Of a DNA stretch of 64,000 bases, positions 22,491 to 35,670 are shown piece after piece (position 1 is the stretch's first letter; every line of letters starts with the position of its first letter). Origin of the DNA: Corbicula japonica. Taxonomy: Eukaryota; Mollusca; Bivalvia; Venerida; Cyrenidae. The stretch lies in NCBI GenBank assembly GCA_038501625.1, contig JAZAYU010000081.1, positions 2,542,001 to 2,606,000 of the forward strand, in the 5' to 3' direction. The notes beneath the pieces are model-generated. The model did no database searches. It saw only the letters and a list, made by a program, of their open reading frames with translations, and was not told the origin of the DNA. A program made the translations under genes and the position numbers.

Positions 22491-23261
22491 ATACATTTCT
22501 TCACTAAAATCTAGGTGGCAAATAATATTTCCCCAAAATTCATTTTGAAATTTTAGCAAGTTTTCGCCATTTGCAATGTTAGTGGAACCTTAAGCCATTA
22601 TTAATCGAAATGAAGATAAAAAAACAGAGTATACTTAAACGTGAAGAAACACTTGATATTGCAAAAAAATTGGTCTCATTGTTATTTCGGAATAGTTTTA
22701 AAATGCTATTCTTCAAAACTGACAAAACGATTTTCACATACATGAACTAATGTTAAAATTGTAATGAACGTTTTATTTTAAAGGATTTACTTCTGGTTCT
22801 CCATATGACGTAGCAGGCGGCGCAGCAAGCTTTATCTGCCTACCGCAAAATCCTACAGGGGCGAAATATGTGGATGGCATACAAAAGTTTGGTGGATACG
22901 TTTCTGGTACAGAATGCGAGATTTATGACGCTTTCAAGCCGTTTCCGAGGTCTATGCATCAGCAAGATGCAACTTGTGCCGTATGTCGATCTCCTCGGCC
23001 AACTACACGGTTCCTGGAAGAACTCATTGTGACGCTGGATGGACTGTGGTATACACTGTGTATCTGATGACTGGACATCACGTGCACAATGCTGCTACTG
23101 ACTACGCATGCGTGGACTCTGATCCTGAAGTTGTGTATCATGGAGGAGCTGATCTGAACGGAAAACTTTTCTATTTCACAGAAGTGAAATGTGGATCTTT
23201 GCCTTGCCAGGAATATCCTGACGGACGTGAGCTGGCATGTGTTGTCTGCTCTAAGTGATAT

Positions 23262-25513
23262 ATTGGGCCAAGATTTTATACTAACAATGTATTTTTAATT
23301 CGTTTATATATAAATGTTTTTGAAATAATTTAAATTTTAGACACTTCATAGTTTTCTGTTGTAGGATTGTTCAGAACCCCGGGCATGTGACGAAACCTAC
23401 AAGATAGCAGAACTTTTAATATTTATAATTCAATCGCACATTTTAATTCCACTATCCAGAGTTTTTACTTACATAAATGGCCTTACGCGGGTTACCAATA
23501 CTTTCAAGGTTTTTTAAACACCGTTTACGGTGATCATTATGTACATTTTCGATTTTGTAGGCGACAATCTGATTGGTTGGGGAGGTTATTGATAAAAGCA
23601 CGTTTAAGTGACTAGTCGTCAGATCCTGATAGCAGATTAATTTAAGAATTGATGAAACGCAGAAAACCGAAAATGAAGAGGCATGCAAAGTGTTGTAGAA
23701 TATTAATATCATATTGACAATATAGCCTTATGTTTTCATTTTAAACAGTAAGCGATAACTTAAAAGTGAAACGTAGTAAGATTTAATTCTTACGGATCCT
23801 GGTAATTTTAATTAAAATATGTTATCTCGTGAAACGATTTTCACCAACAAAGTTTGATAATGTTTGTTATTACTAAGAGAAGTAAAGTTTCTGATCTCTG
23901 TGAAGTAGGCGACTTTGCGGCTCGACCCTGGCGGGATTATTGCTTTACGGCGGCCAAGCGGCCTGGTGGTTAGAGGCCTTCGCAGCCGAGCTGCAAACGA
24001 CTAGCAAGCTAGCGGCCTGGCGACATAGTGACATGAACCTGCAGGCGCCATAACTGCGTTGTGAATAGTGGCCCGGTGGCCTAAAATAGAGGTCTTCAAT
24101 CCGAGTCCTATCGGCCTTAAACTAAGAGCCTACTTGTCTGATTGCCAATAGCCTGGGGGCCTAGCGGCCTAAAATCCCGGCGAGCTTGCGTGCTAGCAGC
24201 CAAGCCGCCTGATAGCTAGCAGCCTAAAGGTTTCATTCTAATGAGCTAGGGGCTAGCGGGCAAACGGGTTAGTCTAAACCTGGCGGCATGGTGGCTTGAT
24301 GAACGAGGTTTTAATGAAATTCGATGAAAGGGCCTTGCTTACAAGTGCTATCAAACATTTATATTAGCTTGACTATTTTTTCTGTTTTAAATATCGTGGT
24401 GTATGCAAAACGAATATTGCCCTCCACCATCATACTCCACGGCAAACGAAATATTTGCACCGTTTACCCTGATAAAATAAATATACATATGCATATCAAA
24501 AGTGGCAACATCTAGGTCTCTTAGGTCACTTGGTAAGGATGTGTTGGAATGGGTTCGTTGACTAGAGTACATGGACAATTTATTCAGATGAGAAATGGTA
24601 GATAAGTGAACGGATTATGTTGAAAGACATTTATTAAAGAATGTCACAAAGATTTCTGATTTTTCATAAAATTTCGAGAATCGGCTTGGTCTGTTATGGT
24701 GTGCGCGGGTATGTGGGTACATTGAACTGCGGGAGCATCCTCTAAGTCCGTATCATGTGTGCTTATCAAATGTGTCACTAAATGAGGCCTTTTAAAACAA
24801 GAAATGTCTGCTATAAGAGAGAGAGCATGAATATATAAATGGTCAAGATAAGTTAACTGTGTACTACATGAATATCTACTAAGTAAGGACAAAGGAGTTG
24901 TCTACCATGTAACAGTCAAGGTTAACACAGTATGAGAATTCCGTATTTATTTAGTGTTTAGAATGAAAGAAGTCATTTACACAAATATACCGACCGTCAA
25001 TATAAAGTTACCACTTTGTGACTTTAACATAACAGCAAATTGAAAATCTGTTAAAAGCGTTCTTCATTTTTTTGTCACAGAAAACTTAGTTTGCTACGAA
25101 ATTGAAAATACCAAAGATTTCTTGAAAAACACATTCGGGAATTTACAGAAAACCGGAAATAGGCTTAAGAGTGACAACACCAATAGCGTGTTCCTCATCT
25201 TAGTGATTGGAATCAATTTCCGCAATGAGCAGGTTGTTTTTGTGAATTAGCCCTAAACCACCATCTCGACAATGTTACATGCAAAAGCATACAAACATAT
25301 AAATCATAAGAAGCTATTATCATTTTAAAGCAAAAATGTGAGACCAGAACCTCTACAGATTGTTTAGCAGATTTACAGAGCGAGCTTTAACAAATGAGAA
25401 AAACTGAAACCAAATAAATCCTGATTTAAGTTCTGTTCAGCTCGACATTCTTTAATTTGATAAGAAAATAAATATAGGACGACATTGTTAGATAAGACAG
25501 AGTTTCTGACACG
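23262..25513. other. Intergenic; no gene seen
   Basis: It contains the degenerate GC-rich repeat at 23940-24310 and a fragment (about 25262-25370) of the retroelement tail family. Other open frames have no recognisable domain. Confidence 0.45.
23940..24310. repeat. Degenerate AGCGGCCT short-unit repeat
   Basis: Variants of GCGGCCTAGCGGCC, with roughly 10-base spacing, recur across about 370 bases. Units have diverged by substitution and small indels, so no clean period remains. The GC content is far above that of its neighbours. Confidence 0.6.
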
Positions 25514-27782
25514 ATGGGAGAAAATATGGCAACGTTTCGAATGTTTTGCTTTGTACTCGTAGCTGCTAGAAGTTGTGCCACCGAATCAATTACAATTGCA
25601 ACCCTTCTTCGCAGAATTGAATCCCTGGAAACACGAGGTATTTTATTTATTTTTTTTTCTGATGTCAACCATGAAATACGACTAATGCACAGATGTTCCG
25701 AAAGCAAATTTACACCCTTAAAAATTAATGTTGTTGTTAATGAAGGATATTTCGATTTTTACAATCCAACAACAACCAATCTCAGCGTGAATGTTTCTTT
25801 TTCGACCAATATTAATGGATGAATGTAAAACTAAAGTTAAGGCGACTGATGAAAAAAAATGCAACACTGAACTAAAGCTCGGATAACTTATTTGATAACA
25901 ACATGGTTTAACGTCAGAAGAATTAGTTCAATTTTAGCTCGTAGGCAAAATTTATTAACATGTAAATACAATGCAAATTTCGAAAACCGTTTAACGTTTA
26001 TACTTTACACATTCAGCAAATAATTAGTTTGGTCGTAAAGCATATATAATTAGAACAGGAACATGATTTTAACTCCATTCCCACTTGGCTCAAGTGATCA
26101 TATTTAGTTACTGACATGCAATGAAACAGACAAAAAATGCAATGCTTACAGCGGGATACGATTTGAAATAAGATCTGCAACAATATATATCCATTGCTAA
26201 TCGGACGTTATTGCATATCATGAAATAGGTCTGCTTGCCTCACGCCGTAGTTTTAACTAGCAGAAATATAACGAAAGATTTATTCTTTTATTATTTTCAT
26301 GAGATGAATTAATGAAAAATATGATCGATATGAATTGTTTCCAGATACTGTAAACTCTGAAAGAATAAATGCACTAGAACAACAAGGCAACGAATACCGA
26401 GATAGACTACAGCAGTTAGCTGAACACATTAAAGCTCAAGATACTGCGCTGGAGCACTATAGATATGAACTTAAGGAAAAAGAAACACTCATAGATGGAC
26501 TCAAGTATGAATTTGAACAATTAGTGAATTTGGTAGACAGTAAAAAGAAAACGATGCTATTGTCGGAGATGAATGACCAACTCAATCTGAAGGACAATGT
26601 AACATGGCAAAAGAACCTCGAGCACAGTAAGGACCAGAAACACCAAACTGTCCATGATCAGATTAAAGATGAACATTCTGCAAGAATAAATTCGGACCAA
26701 AATAGACGAACAACCCAAGTGGCGGCAGTACAAAATGGTAATACATGTTCATATTATCAAGACATTTTGTAATATTGAAAAATAATATTAAATTTTACTT
26801 TAAAAATAAATAAATTTTCAAGTGAGAAGAGCATAATGTAATCGTGTGACTTAATTAGTAGACACCGAAAACGATAAAAGAAAATATACTTGTAAACATT
26901 TCTCAAAGTATGAACATCCAAACGTCTGTCGAGTGTTTGAATTGACCTTTCCTAGGAAGAATAAAAAGGGTTTAGTATCAATTTATAGAGATTTGACACC
27001 GTGAAACCGGTCCACTGTTTATTCACTTCTGGGTGACCTTCAAACTTACTTTAGACATTCCATATTATTATCAAGGGTTGTTTTCATATATCGCATATAT
27101 ATGAACATATATTAACTATCAAGGTGTCAATAAAAGCATGCCAGTTACTAAACACGTTCCTTTTAAGGCCACAATAGCCATCTAATGCCCCCAAAGTACA
27201 AAATTGGGAACTATTTAGTGACAGACAACGATTGTTTTACGAATGTCTTTTCTTTAATTGATCATTTTATAAACCAGTATATTCCTCTTCTTGAATGATG
27301 TGTCGGAGTCTTTGTTTTCTAAGTGTGGCTCTTTCTGATATGCATGCTTACTCTTTTTTACAGGAAAGATACAACAAACGAGAGAAGCGTCAACCGTGGT
27401 AGCTTTTCATGCAGTAATAGTTCCGTTTACCTCTGTTTTCGGAACAGATGGTAACATTGTGTTTGATACTATTGTACTTAATGTTGGAAACGGGTACCAC
27501 GGCCAGCACGGACTGTTTATAGCTCCAAGACGTGGACTATACCTTTTTTCAGCTTCCGTAACTGCGCCATCAGCAAAGAACTTCTGGGCGAGTTTATTGA
27601 AGAACGGGCAAACTCTGGCAAATATCATTGGATACGGAGAAGCTGACCTCGAACAAAGTTCAGTGACTGTTGTAACTTTGCTCGAACCCGGCGATGAGGT
27701 GTGGGTTAGAAACTTTCATGGTGATGGTATATTCGGAAACAGGCATACTTCTTTCACAGGTGTTCTTCTCTCTGAAACATGA
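25514..27782 (+). CDS. Secreted C1q domain-containing protein (copy 2, intact)
   Basis: Three exons give a continuous 311-residue product: 25514-25637, 26345-26737 and 27364-27782. Each intron has GT…AG ends and phase 1. Exon 1 encodes a hydrophobic signal peptide (MGENMATFRMFCFVLVAARS) and a short linker. Exon 2 encodes a coiled coil starting DTVNSERINALEQQ, with heptad-like Leu spacing, that would support trimerisation. Exon 3 encodes a C1q globular domain of about 135 residues (VVAFHAVIVPFTSVF, NGYHGQHGLFIAPRRGLYLF, VTLLEPGDEVWVRNF, TSFTGVLLSET). An AATAAA follows the stop at 27791-27796. Such proteins are extracellular pattern-recognition or lectin-like molecules in bivalves; the ligand here is unknown. 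Compared with copies 1 and 3, its exon 2 lacks about 130 bases between two AAAACGAT repeats; the loss removed the stops or frame problems that copies 1 and 3 have in this stretch. Confidence 0.9.
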
Positions 27783-27904
27783 TTGATCTCAATAAAAAGA
27801 TTAAAGGAAAGAGGTGTAAATGCAAACTTAACTTTCAGAAAATGTAAGTAAAGTGGAAAGTATCACTTGTTTTAAGTTGATAGTCAATTCCTTAAGTTAA
27901 AAAC

Positions 27905-28035
27905 AACTTAGAAACCCCCAATTGCAATTTGATTGCCACAGACCGTTCCAAGGCGATAACCCCTCGGGTTCTCATTTTTGTTATTTGTTTGTGGTGTCTT
28001 TTTTGAAACTGATCATTTTATTAACCATTGTAACG
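27905..28035 (+). repeat. Retroelement tail fragment
   Basis: This matches the end of the 3' tail of the nested retroelement at 17967-18160, here on the plus strand (GACCGTTCCAAGGCGATAAC and following). Confidence 0.75.
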
Positions 28036-28685
28036 TAGTGCGTTAAGCCTTACAAGTTCTCGGGGTGAAGTAACACGAAAACTTGTCAAATTTCAAAATT
28101 ACTTTATATATCTATAAGCTTTGAACAGTTAATCTAATGCTTTAACCAACTTTCTAAAATATAAACAGTTCTTTCTTATAAGTAAAAATTCTCCAAATAA
28201 ATTTCATAGTTTCATAAACTTCTCTTGTTCAAATTAGTAATTTAGCCACGAGACTAACAAACCCTCCTCCTAAAGGCCTTCTCTGGCCGTCCAGATCGTC
28301 CGTGGCCGTTCTCTTCGCCTTATACAGATAAATCCCTGGTTTTTATACCCTACCCTAGACTGTTCGTGCAGACGTTTTACTTTTTAGCGATGACAGTTTG
28401 ACATAAGAACTTCCTCTATATCTATAAAACTACATAAACAGTTATGTTAATCATAACAAGATCGTGTCGAATGTAATTAATACATACAGGTGAAGACATA
28501 AGATTGACCTGTGGCTAAAATACCTATTTAATACACAAATTATTTGATGCTATCTAGAAAAGAATATTAGTTACGAAACAAGGACCTAAAATAAACATTT
28601 TAAAATATAAATTTATAACACTTACTATGTTGGTAAATTATTATAATACATAAATACAGGTGCAGTTTAAACTCACTATTGCATC
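28036..28685. other. No gene or recognised repeat
   Basis: AT-rich sequence between two copies of the retroelement tail. I see no ORF, motif or terminal repeat. Confidence 0.4.
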
Positions 28686-28689
28686 AAGG

Positions 28690-29440
28690 TATTTCACAGC
28701 CAGTTTTTTTTTACGGAGATTTAATTTAAAAACTTAAGAAGATAAAAGGCAATGTTAATTTCTCCCAGTTATTCGTAAAAACCATCTGTAAACTTAAAAA
28801 GAAAGGGTACCAACATGATATTGTACAGCGCTCTGCAGGCCTGGTGATTAACCCTTCTACAGTAGATCATTATGCTTACCTCTTTGGTTGCACGACGGTG
28901 GCAAAAGTTTAAGAGTTTATGATGGTTTATGGGGAAATCTTTTCTTAAAATAACCTAGAAGCTCAATTTTTTTCTTTTATCCCTGTCATCGTGTTCTTGC
29001 TGGTTTTACTTCAGGAGCTCTGGTCTCGGTAAGATCATTGAGTACCCGCCCTTCGGTTTTCCAATGTTATTAGCCTCTTATGTTTTATATGTTTGTGTGC
29101 TTTTGCATGCAACATTGTTGAGCCGATGGGTGGGTTGGGTTGGAGTTGTTTCACCGAGACAACTTGTACTTGTTTTGTAATTTAAGAGCCTGTTGGGGCA
29201 AGTGTGAGGTTGGTGCTACCTAGAACCTGGTTTAATACCCCAGTGGCCTTTTGATTTGCCACTGACCGTTCCAAGGCGATAACCCCTTGGGTTCTCATTT
29301 TTCTTTATTGTTTGTGGTGTCTTTTTGAAGCTGATCATTTTATTAAACATGCTCTCTCACTCTCTCTTCTTCTTGACTGTGCGGGGAGGCTGTTTTTTCT
29401 GAATGTGGCGATTTCTGTTATGCATATTTCACCTTTACAT
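28690..29440 (+). repeat. Retroelement 3' tail, near full length
   Basis: It corresponds over about 740 bases to the reverse complement of 17967-18700, beginning in the last codons of the ORF region and running through the shared tail. It lies about 200 bases upstream of the truncated third C1q copy. Confidence 0.75.
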
Positions 29441-29645
29441 AAAATTTAAAACACCACGGAAAGTCACTAATATCACTGTGGAATATGAAAATCACATCTT
29501 CATTATGTCAAACCTTCTGCAAACATGTGTACTGCATGTTGATTTCTTTTCCGTGATCTCATCCGTGCGTCATTTGGGTTTCCTTTTCTTGCATGAGTAA
29601 CATTCAAAAACGCATTTAAGTTTTGCAAATAGAAAGAAAATGTAG

Positions 29646-31327
29646 AGCGGGATACGATTTGAAATAAAATCTGCAACAATATATACCGATTGCTAATCGG
29701 ACGTTATTGCATATCATGAACAGGTCTGTTTGCCTCACGCTGTAGTTTTAACTAACAGAACAATAACGAAAGATTTATTCTTTAATTATTTTCATGAGAT
29801 GACTCAATGAAAAATATGATCGATAGGAATTGTTTCCAGATACTGTAAACTCTGAAAGAATAAATGCCCTAGAACAACAAGGCAAAGACTATCGAGACAG
29901 ACTACAGCAGTTAGCTGAACACATAAAAGCTCAAGATACTGTACTGGAGCACTATAGATATGAACTTAAGGAAAAGAAAACTCTCATAGATGGACTCAAG
30001 TATGAATTTCAACAATTAGTGAACTTGGTAGACAGTAAATAGAAAATGATTGAGTCCATGCAGAATCAGTTAGCAGATGTTGATCTTAAAATCGAACTCT
30101 TTGCTGGAACTGTCGACAAAATGAACAGTATCCAAATAAAACAGTGAAAGAAAATAGAAGCTCTAGAGATTTTGGAAACGATGCTGTTGTCGGAGATGAA
30201 TGACTAACTCAATCTGAAGGACAATGCAACATGGAAAAAGAACCTCGAGCACAGTAAGGACCAGAAACAGCAAACTGCTTATGATCAGCTTAAAGATAAG
30301 TTTTATGCAAGAATACCTTCGGACCAAAATAGAGAAACACCCCAAGTAGCGGCAGTACAAAATTGTAATACACGTTCTTATCAAGACGTATTGAAATATT
30401 GGAAGGCAATACATGTATTTCTTTGAAAAAATAAATAGATTGACAAGTCAGAAGAGCAGAATTTAATCGTGTGACATAATTACAAGAAACCGACAACGAT
30501 GAACGAAAAATATACTTGTTACTTTATTCTATAATTTGAAAATAAGTACTTCTCTACGTATAAACAAAAAAAGGTATGTCGACTGTTTGTATGGCCAATT
30601 TCTAGGAAGAAAGTAAGGTTTAGTATTAATTAACAGCTATGACACCTTGAAACCGGCCCACGATTTTTTTACTTCTGTGTGACCTTTAAATTTGTTACTG
30701 CCATATTATAACCAGGGCCTTTTATCATAAATTGCACATATGTAAACATAAATTTGCCACCACAGCCCAAAATTAGCGACTATTTATAGCCAGCCGAGTC
30801 TCTTTTTAACTGATCATTTTATAAACATATGTTCTCTTTTCCGCTCTTTTGAGGGTGTGTCGCATTCTGTGTTTTTTTAATGTGGCTATTTCTAATATGC
30901 ACGCCTACCTTTTTATAGGAAAGAGACAACAGACGAAAGAAGCAGCAACCTTGGTAGCTTTTCACGCAGTAGTAACTCCGTATACACCAGATTTCGGAAC
31001 CCCTGGCAACATAGTGTTTTGCTTAATGTAGGAAGCGGATACCACGGCCAGCATGGCCTGTTTATTGCTCCAAGACGTGGACTCTACCTTTTTTCAGCTT
31101 CCGTAACTGCACCAAGAGCGAAGCATTTCTGGGCGAGTTTATTAAAGAACGGACAACATCTGGCAGATACCATTGGATACGGAGAAGCTGACCTCGAACA
31201 AAGTTCAGTGACTGTTGTTACTTTGCTCGAACCCGGCGATGAGGTGTGGGTTAGAAACTTTAATGGTGATGGTATCTGGGGAAACCGGTTTACTTCTGTC
31301 ACAGGTGTACTTCTCTTTGAAACGTGA
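29646..31327 (+). pseudogene. C1q domain-containing gene, copy 3, 5'-truncated
   Basis: Similarity to copies 1 and 2 starts abruptly at about 29646 inside intron 1, so the signal-peptide exon is absent. Exon 2 starts at 29840 and reads as in copy 2 until a TAG at 30040-30042. Exon 3 starts at 30919 after TTTATAG, with the C1q domain well preserved (NVGSGYHGQHGLFIAPRRGL, EPGDEVWVRNFNGDG, GVLLFET) and a final stop at 31325-31327. About ten bases are missing near 31015 compared with copy 2, shifting the frame inside the domain. Missing exon 1, a nonsense codon and a frameshift together mark a pseudogene. Confidence 0.85.
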
Positions 31328-31329
31328 TT

Positions 31330-33269
31330 TGTCTCAGGAAAGAGATTAAATACAAACTAACTTCGTTTTGTGCCTTGGTATAAGACAAAGTAAGTAAAAT
31401 AGTACGTGAGTATTTATAGAAATAATTGTATTATAGTGACATTACATTGTCAGATCTTTACCGCCAGAGCTATAACCTCATTACCGAAGATATACTTCAT
31501 TAACAGCTTAATAAGTAGCTCTGTGTATAAGGTGGTAACTCTGGAAATTGATGCTTTCTACCTATAAGATTTGTGGACATGTCTGAAAGGTAACAGATCA
31601 CGGGTCAAAATCGGAGTATATTTTTAAAAAAAAACTAAAGTTTTTTTTCATAACTATTCATCACAACAAGTAAAGAAAAAAAACTGATTTTGACATTTTC
31701 ATTTGCTTGAAATACGAAAACGATAATCAAGGTCGCAAAGGATAAGCAGGAATTGCTTCAATAAGAAAACACAGCCTCCCAACAAAGCCAGATAGGAAGA
31801 GAGAGCATGTGTTTAGAAGATCAATTTCAAATAAGACAAAACAAACAATTAACGAATAAGGGAACCTTTGCGATTACAACCTTGGAACGGTCAGCTGTGA
31901 TTTAAACCTGGTTCTATGGTGCACCAACCACACACTTGTCCCAACAAGTTCTCATTGTCGGTCATCCTGATGACCGACATATTATAATCGACCAAACTTG
32001 AGCTTTCTACCTGAACACCGGTTAACAGTGATGTAAAGCAAAGATCTAGTTCCAGCCGGAATAGATAATTAGACTCTTACCCAGTCGTTATTTATGGATA
32101 GACTCTTACTCAGTCTTTATCTATAAAAACCTAGAGGCCTCTTATTGGCTGTTGAACGACGTCACATTTGTAGTCTGTACCTATTCTTAAATCCTCTCTC
32201 CAGCTTTTTATCAGCTAGGCTTATTACTCATAAAGATATTTCCGACAACGAACAATAAACATATACATGTGCACGGTTTTTGTCTAGTAAATATACACTG
32301 TGTATGATAAACAAAAGATGTACAGCTTATGAATTTATTAAACCAAAGCAAATAAAATGTGTAGAGAACACTGAACAGAGATTAGCTACTTATTTTGCTT
32401 ACCATGAATCTACGCACTTGTGCAGCATTTTGTGAAACTCGTGGATCAGAGGTATCCCGGGGAATGTTTTAGATGGTTTAGCTAGCTCGATATGGATACA
32501 TCCGTCGTACTTTCTTGATAACTTTGCTTAACTGTTATCTTGCATTTTGCCACTAATCAACTGATTGCTAAAGTTTTATAAGGTTTACCAGAACACACAG
32601 TTTTGCAGAAATCTTAAATCGGATAATGAAACTGAAAATAATAGACACTACAAGTTTAAGCTTTACTTAGTTGTAGTTTGGTTTTAAATCAACAAAATAA
32701 TCTTTGGAACATGCGAACACACATACTTTTGCAGTAGTATCAAATCGGGTCATGAAACTGTCAATAATATACAATACAAAATTTTGCTTTCCAAAAAGCT
32801 AGTCGGTTATTAGCATAACCTTTTAACAAAAAAGACGACGCTGTAGTGCATACTTGAAGTTGCGAATTTTAATTCAATGCGTTAGGTTGTTATTCGAAGT
32901 CATGAGACATACTAAGTGAATACCAACATTCTAACGATATTGTTCTAGATCAGAAAGAACAATTTTATCATACCTGTGAGTCCCTGACAGACTGTTCACG
33001 TTTTTCTCTCCCGCCCTATGACTTTGAAAAAACTTTGTTTTTTTTTACATATTCTGTAGCTTTTGATATATATTTACAGCTTGATAATCGTTGCTTTCTA
33101 ACACTTTCTGACACAAAAATATTGTTTGACAAACATTTCCATTTTGGTTTACTTCCAAGTAAATTATTAACTTGTTCGCAAACAGGGTTAGATTTATCAC
33201 CAGCTTAAATACATCTCATTCGAAAGAGGAAATACCTATATGTAAACTTACATTTTTGTATGGCATCCA
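31330..33269. other. Intergenic; no gene seen
   Basis: It includes a reverse-oriented fragment of the retroelement tail (about 31745-31960) and a small hairpin (TGTCGGTCATCCTGATGACC and its partner) next to it. Two diverged short direct repeats lie near 32070-32125 and 32570-32790. Nothing coding was recognised. Confidence 0.45.
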
Positions 33270-33640
33270 ATAAAAATGGCAAAAATTCAAACTTTTCTGC
33301 CGTCTTGTTAAAAGGATGTGATAATGACCGACTAGCTTTTTGGAAAGCTAAAACTTGTATGAACAAGATATCCATCAACTTGCAAAAGCACACAAAGATA
33401 AAAAAACAACAAGGAGCTAAAAGCAATGTAAAGCAAATGTGCGGGTACTCAATGACTTTACTGAGACCAGAGCAACTGCTGGAGTCAAATCAGCCAGAAC
33501 ACGATGACAGAGATATAAGAAACAGATCAAGCTTCCAGGTTCTAGGTTATACAAAATTTTCCCCAAAGCCTTCATAACTCTTCAAACACCCTCCCACCGC
33601 CCTGCAACCAAAAAGGTAAGCGTAATGATCAGCTGTATCT
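33270..33640 (-). repeat. Retroelement tail copy
   Basis: This matches the tail region at about 18290-18540 in the same orientation, with scattered differences. The open frame at 33260-33577 lies in this repeat and is not a gene. Confidence 0.7.
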
Positions 33641-33769
33641 TATTAATGCCCATGCCGCCTAGCCCTGGGTTGAGCTCAATATTTACATCAATAAACTGTA
33701 CAATTTTGACCCATCCCAAACGACGGTATGCATATTGCGACGAATGTGGAACCTCAGTGCGATATTTTT

Positions 33770-35670
33770 AGATTATTACCAATCCATGTTCAACGGCGTA
33801 TGGTCCCCAGATAAAAGAATGGGTTTACGAGAAAACAATCGGCAGAACTAAACAAAATAGAATTTTGACAGGGGATTTGAGAATATAAATCCTTAATATC
33901 ACATATAACGCGAAATGCAAAATTTACCAATTAAAAAGTATATCCTTGGAGTGATTGAACAATATCCGAATCTATATTGGCTGGGATGTTGAAAGCACAT
34001 ATCTATAACCTGGACGAAATATAAAAAAAATGTAGGAATACTTTTGACATAGTACATAAGTATCGTGCTCAACAACCTTCAAAGAACGTAATTGATAACA
34101 GCACTGATTTAATGCATGGGGAGACTTTTTACACCTGCCACACGGCACAAACAACGAAAATGAAACTTTGAAAGCCACCGAACACGACAAATATAAAAAT
34201 AGTGCAGACTCGGTTTGACTGAACATTTTTATGGACAGTAATGGAAATGCATAATAGTGCCCATGCAGCCTAGCCCCAGGTTGGATGCAACTCGATATTT
34301 ACATCAATAAACAGTACAATTTTGATCAATCCCAAACGTGGAATCTTCAATTGCTTCAGAGGCTTTTGGCTCTGTGGTCATTGAGTACCCACCTATTTGC
34401 CTGACAATGCTATAATCTTCTGTTATTTTATATGTTTGTGTGCTTTTATTTGTTCTTGTTTTGTGATACGAGAACATGTTGGGGCAAGTGTGAGGTTGGT
34501 GAACCCATAGAACTTGGTTTAAACCCCCGGTGGCAATTTGTTTTGCCACTGACCGTTCCAAGGCGGTAACCCCTCTGGTTGTCACTTTCGTTATTTGTTT
34601 GTGGCGTCCATTTTGAAACTGATAATTGTTATACCATGCTCTCTTTTCCTCTCTTCTTTTTGGCTGTATTGGGGGGCTGTGTATGCTGGATGTGGCCATT
34701 CCTGATATGCATATTTCATTTTTGTGCATGTACCATTGTTAAAATTAATACTATTCCATGTTCAGCGGCGTATGGTCCCCAGATAAAAGAATGGGTTTGT
34801 CCTAAACGAGAAAACAATTGGCAGAACTAAACAAAATAGATTTCCGACAGGGATCTGAGAATACAAATCCTTTATATCACATACAACGCAAAATGCAAAA
34901 TTTAAAAATTATTAAATTATTATCATTGGAGTGATTGAACAATATCCGAATCAATATTGGCTGGGATGTTGAAAGCACATATCTATAAACTGGCCGAAAT
35001 ATAAAAAAAATAGGAATACTTTTCACATAGTACATAAGTATCGTGCTCAACGACCTTTTAAGAAAGTATTTGATAACAGCACTGATTGAATGCATGGGGA
35101 GACTTTTTACAACTGCCACACGGCACAAACAACGCTACTGTGATGTTGAAACTATGAAAATTAAACTTTGAAAGCCACCGAACACGACAAATAAGAAAAT
35201 ATTGCAGGCTCGGTTTGACTGAGCATTTTTATTGGCAGTAATGGAAATGCATAATAGTTCCCACGCAGCCTAGCCCCAGGTTGGGTTCAATTCGATATTT
35301 ACATCAATAAACAGTACAATGTCGAACAATCCCAAACGTGGAACCTTCAATTGCTTCAGAGGCTTTTGGCTCTGCGGTCATTGAGTACTTACCTATTTGC
35401 CTGACAATGCTGTAATCTTCTGTTATTTTATAGGTTTGTGTGCTTTTGCATGTACCATTGGTGAGGAGACGGTGGATTGGAGCTAATTCATCCAGAAAAC
35501 TTGTTCTTTTGTTTCATGAATATGAGACCATGTTGGGCCAAATGTGAGAGTCTGTTTTGCCACTGACTGATCCAAAGCGGTAACCTCAGGTTCTCTTTTT
35601 CGTCAGTTGTTTGTGGTGTCTAGTTTGAAATTGATGATATCATAACCCATACTCATAAGGGCGTTTGCTA
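33770..35670. repeat. Tandem duplication of about 970 bp (two units)
   Basis: 33770-34740 and 34741-about 35670 align along their length, starting CCATGTTCARCGGCGTATGG. Each unit carries one CAGGCTC-type interspersed repeat copy (about 34160-34290 and 35165-35290) followed by one plus-strand retroelement tail (about 34345-34700 and 35345-35640). Units differ by small indels and substitutions. Confidence 0.8.

Larger units (their letters stand above)
20810..23258 (+). pseudogene. Short-chain collagen C4-like protein gene, two visible exons, frameshifted
   Basis: Exon A (20810-20990, after TTTACAG, before GTAATT) encodes a coiled coil, VRKSFAKVLALEQELRAL and on, ending in phase 1. Exon B (22784-23258) begins in matching phase and encodes a domain I recognise from molluscan and cnidarian 'short-chain collagen C4-like' proteins. 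It has GGAASFICLPQNP, CAVCRSP, PGRTHCDAGWT, YLMTGHHVHNAATDYACVDS, GKLFYFTEVKCGSLPC and the C-terminal ELACVVCSK. One base is missing between CRSP and the PGRTHC segment (about 22995-23005), so the exon does not read through. This is either a pseudogene or a single-base assembly error. No signal-peptide exon was identified upstream. Members are secreted proteins. Confidence 0.75.

Noticed and set aside
29403..29600. Possible signal-peptide exon for C1q copy 3
   Set aside because: It does not match exon 1 of copies 1 and 2 and overlaps the end of a retroelement tail.
33260..33577. 105-codon ORF
   Set aside because: It lies in a copy of the retroelement 3' tail that is non-coding in the other copies.
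34304..34729. 141-codon minus-strand ORF
   Set aside because: It is the antisense of a repeated retroelement tail; the duplicate unit does not keep it open.
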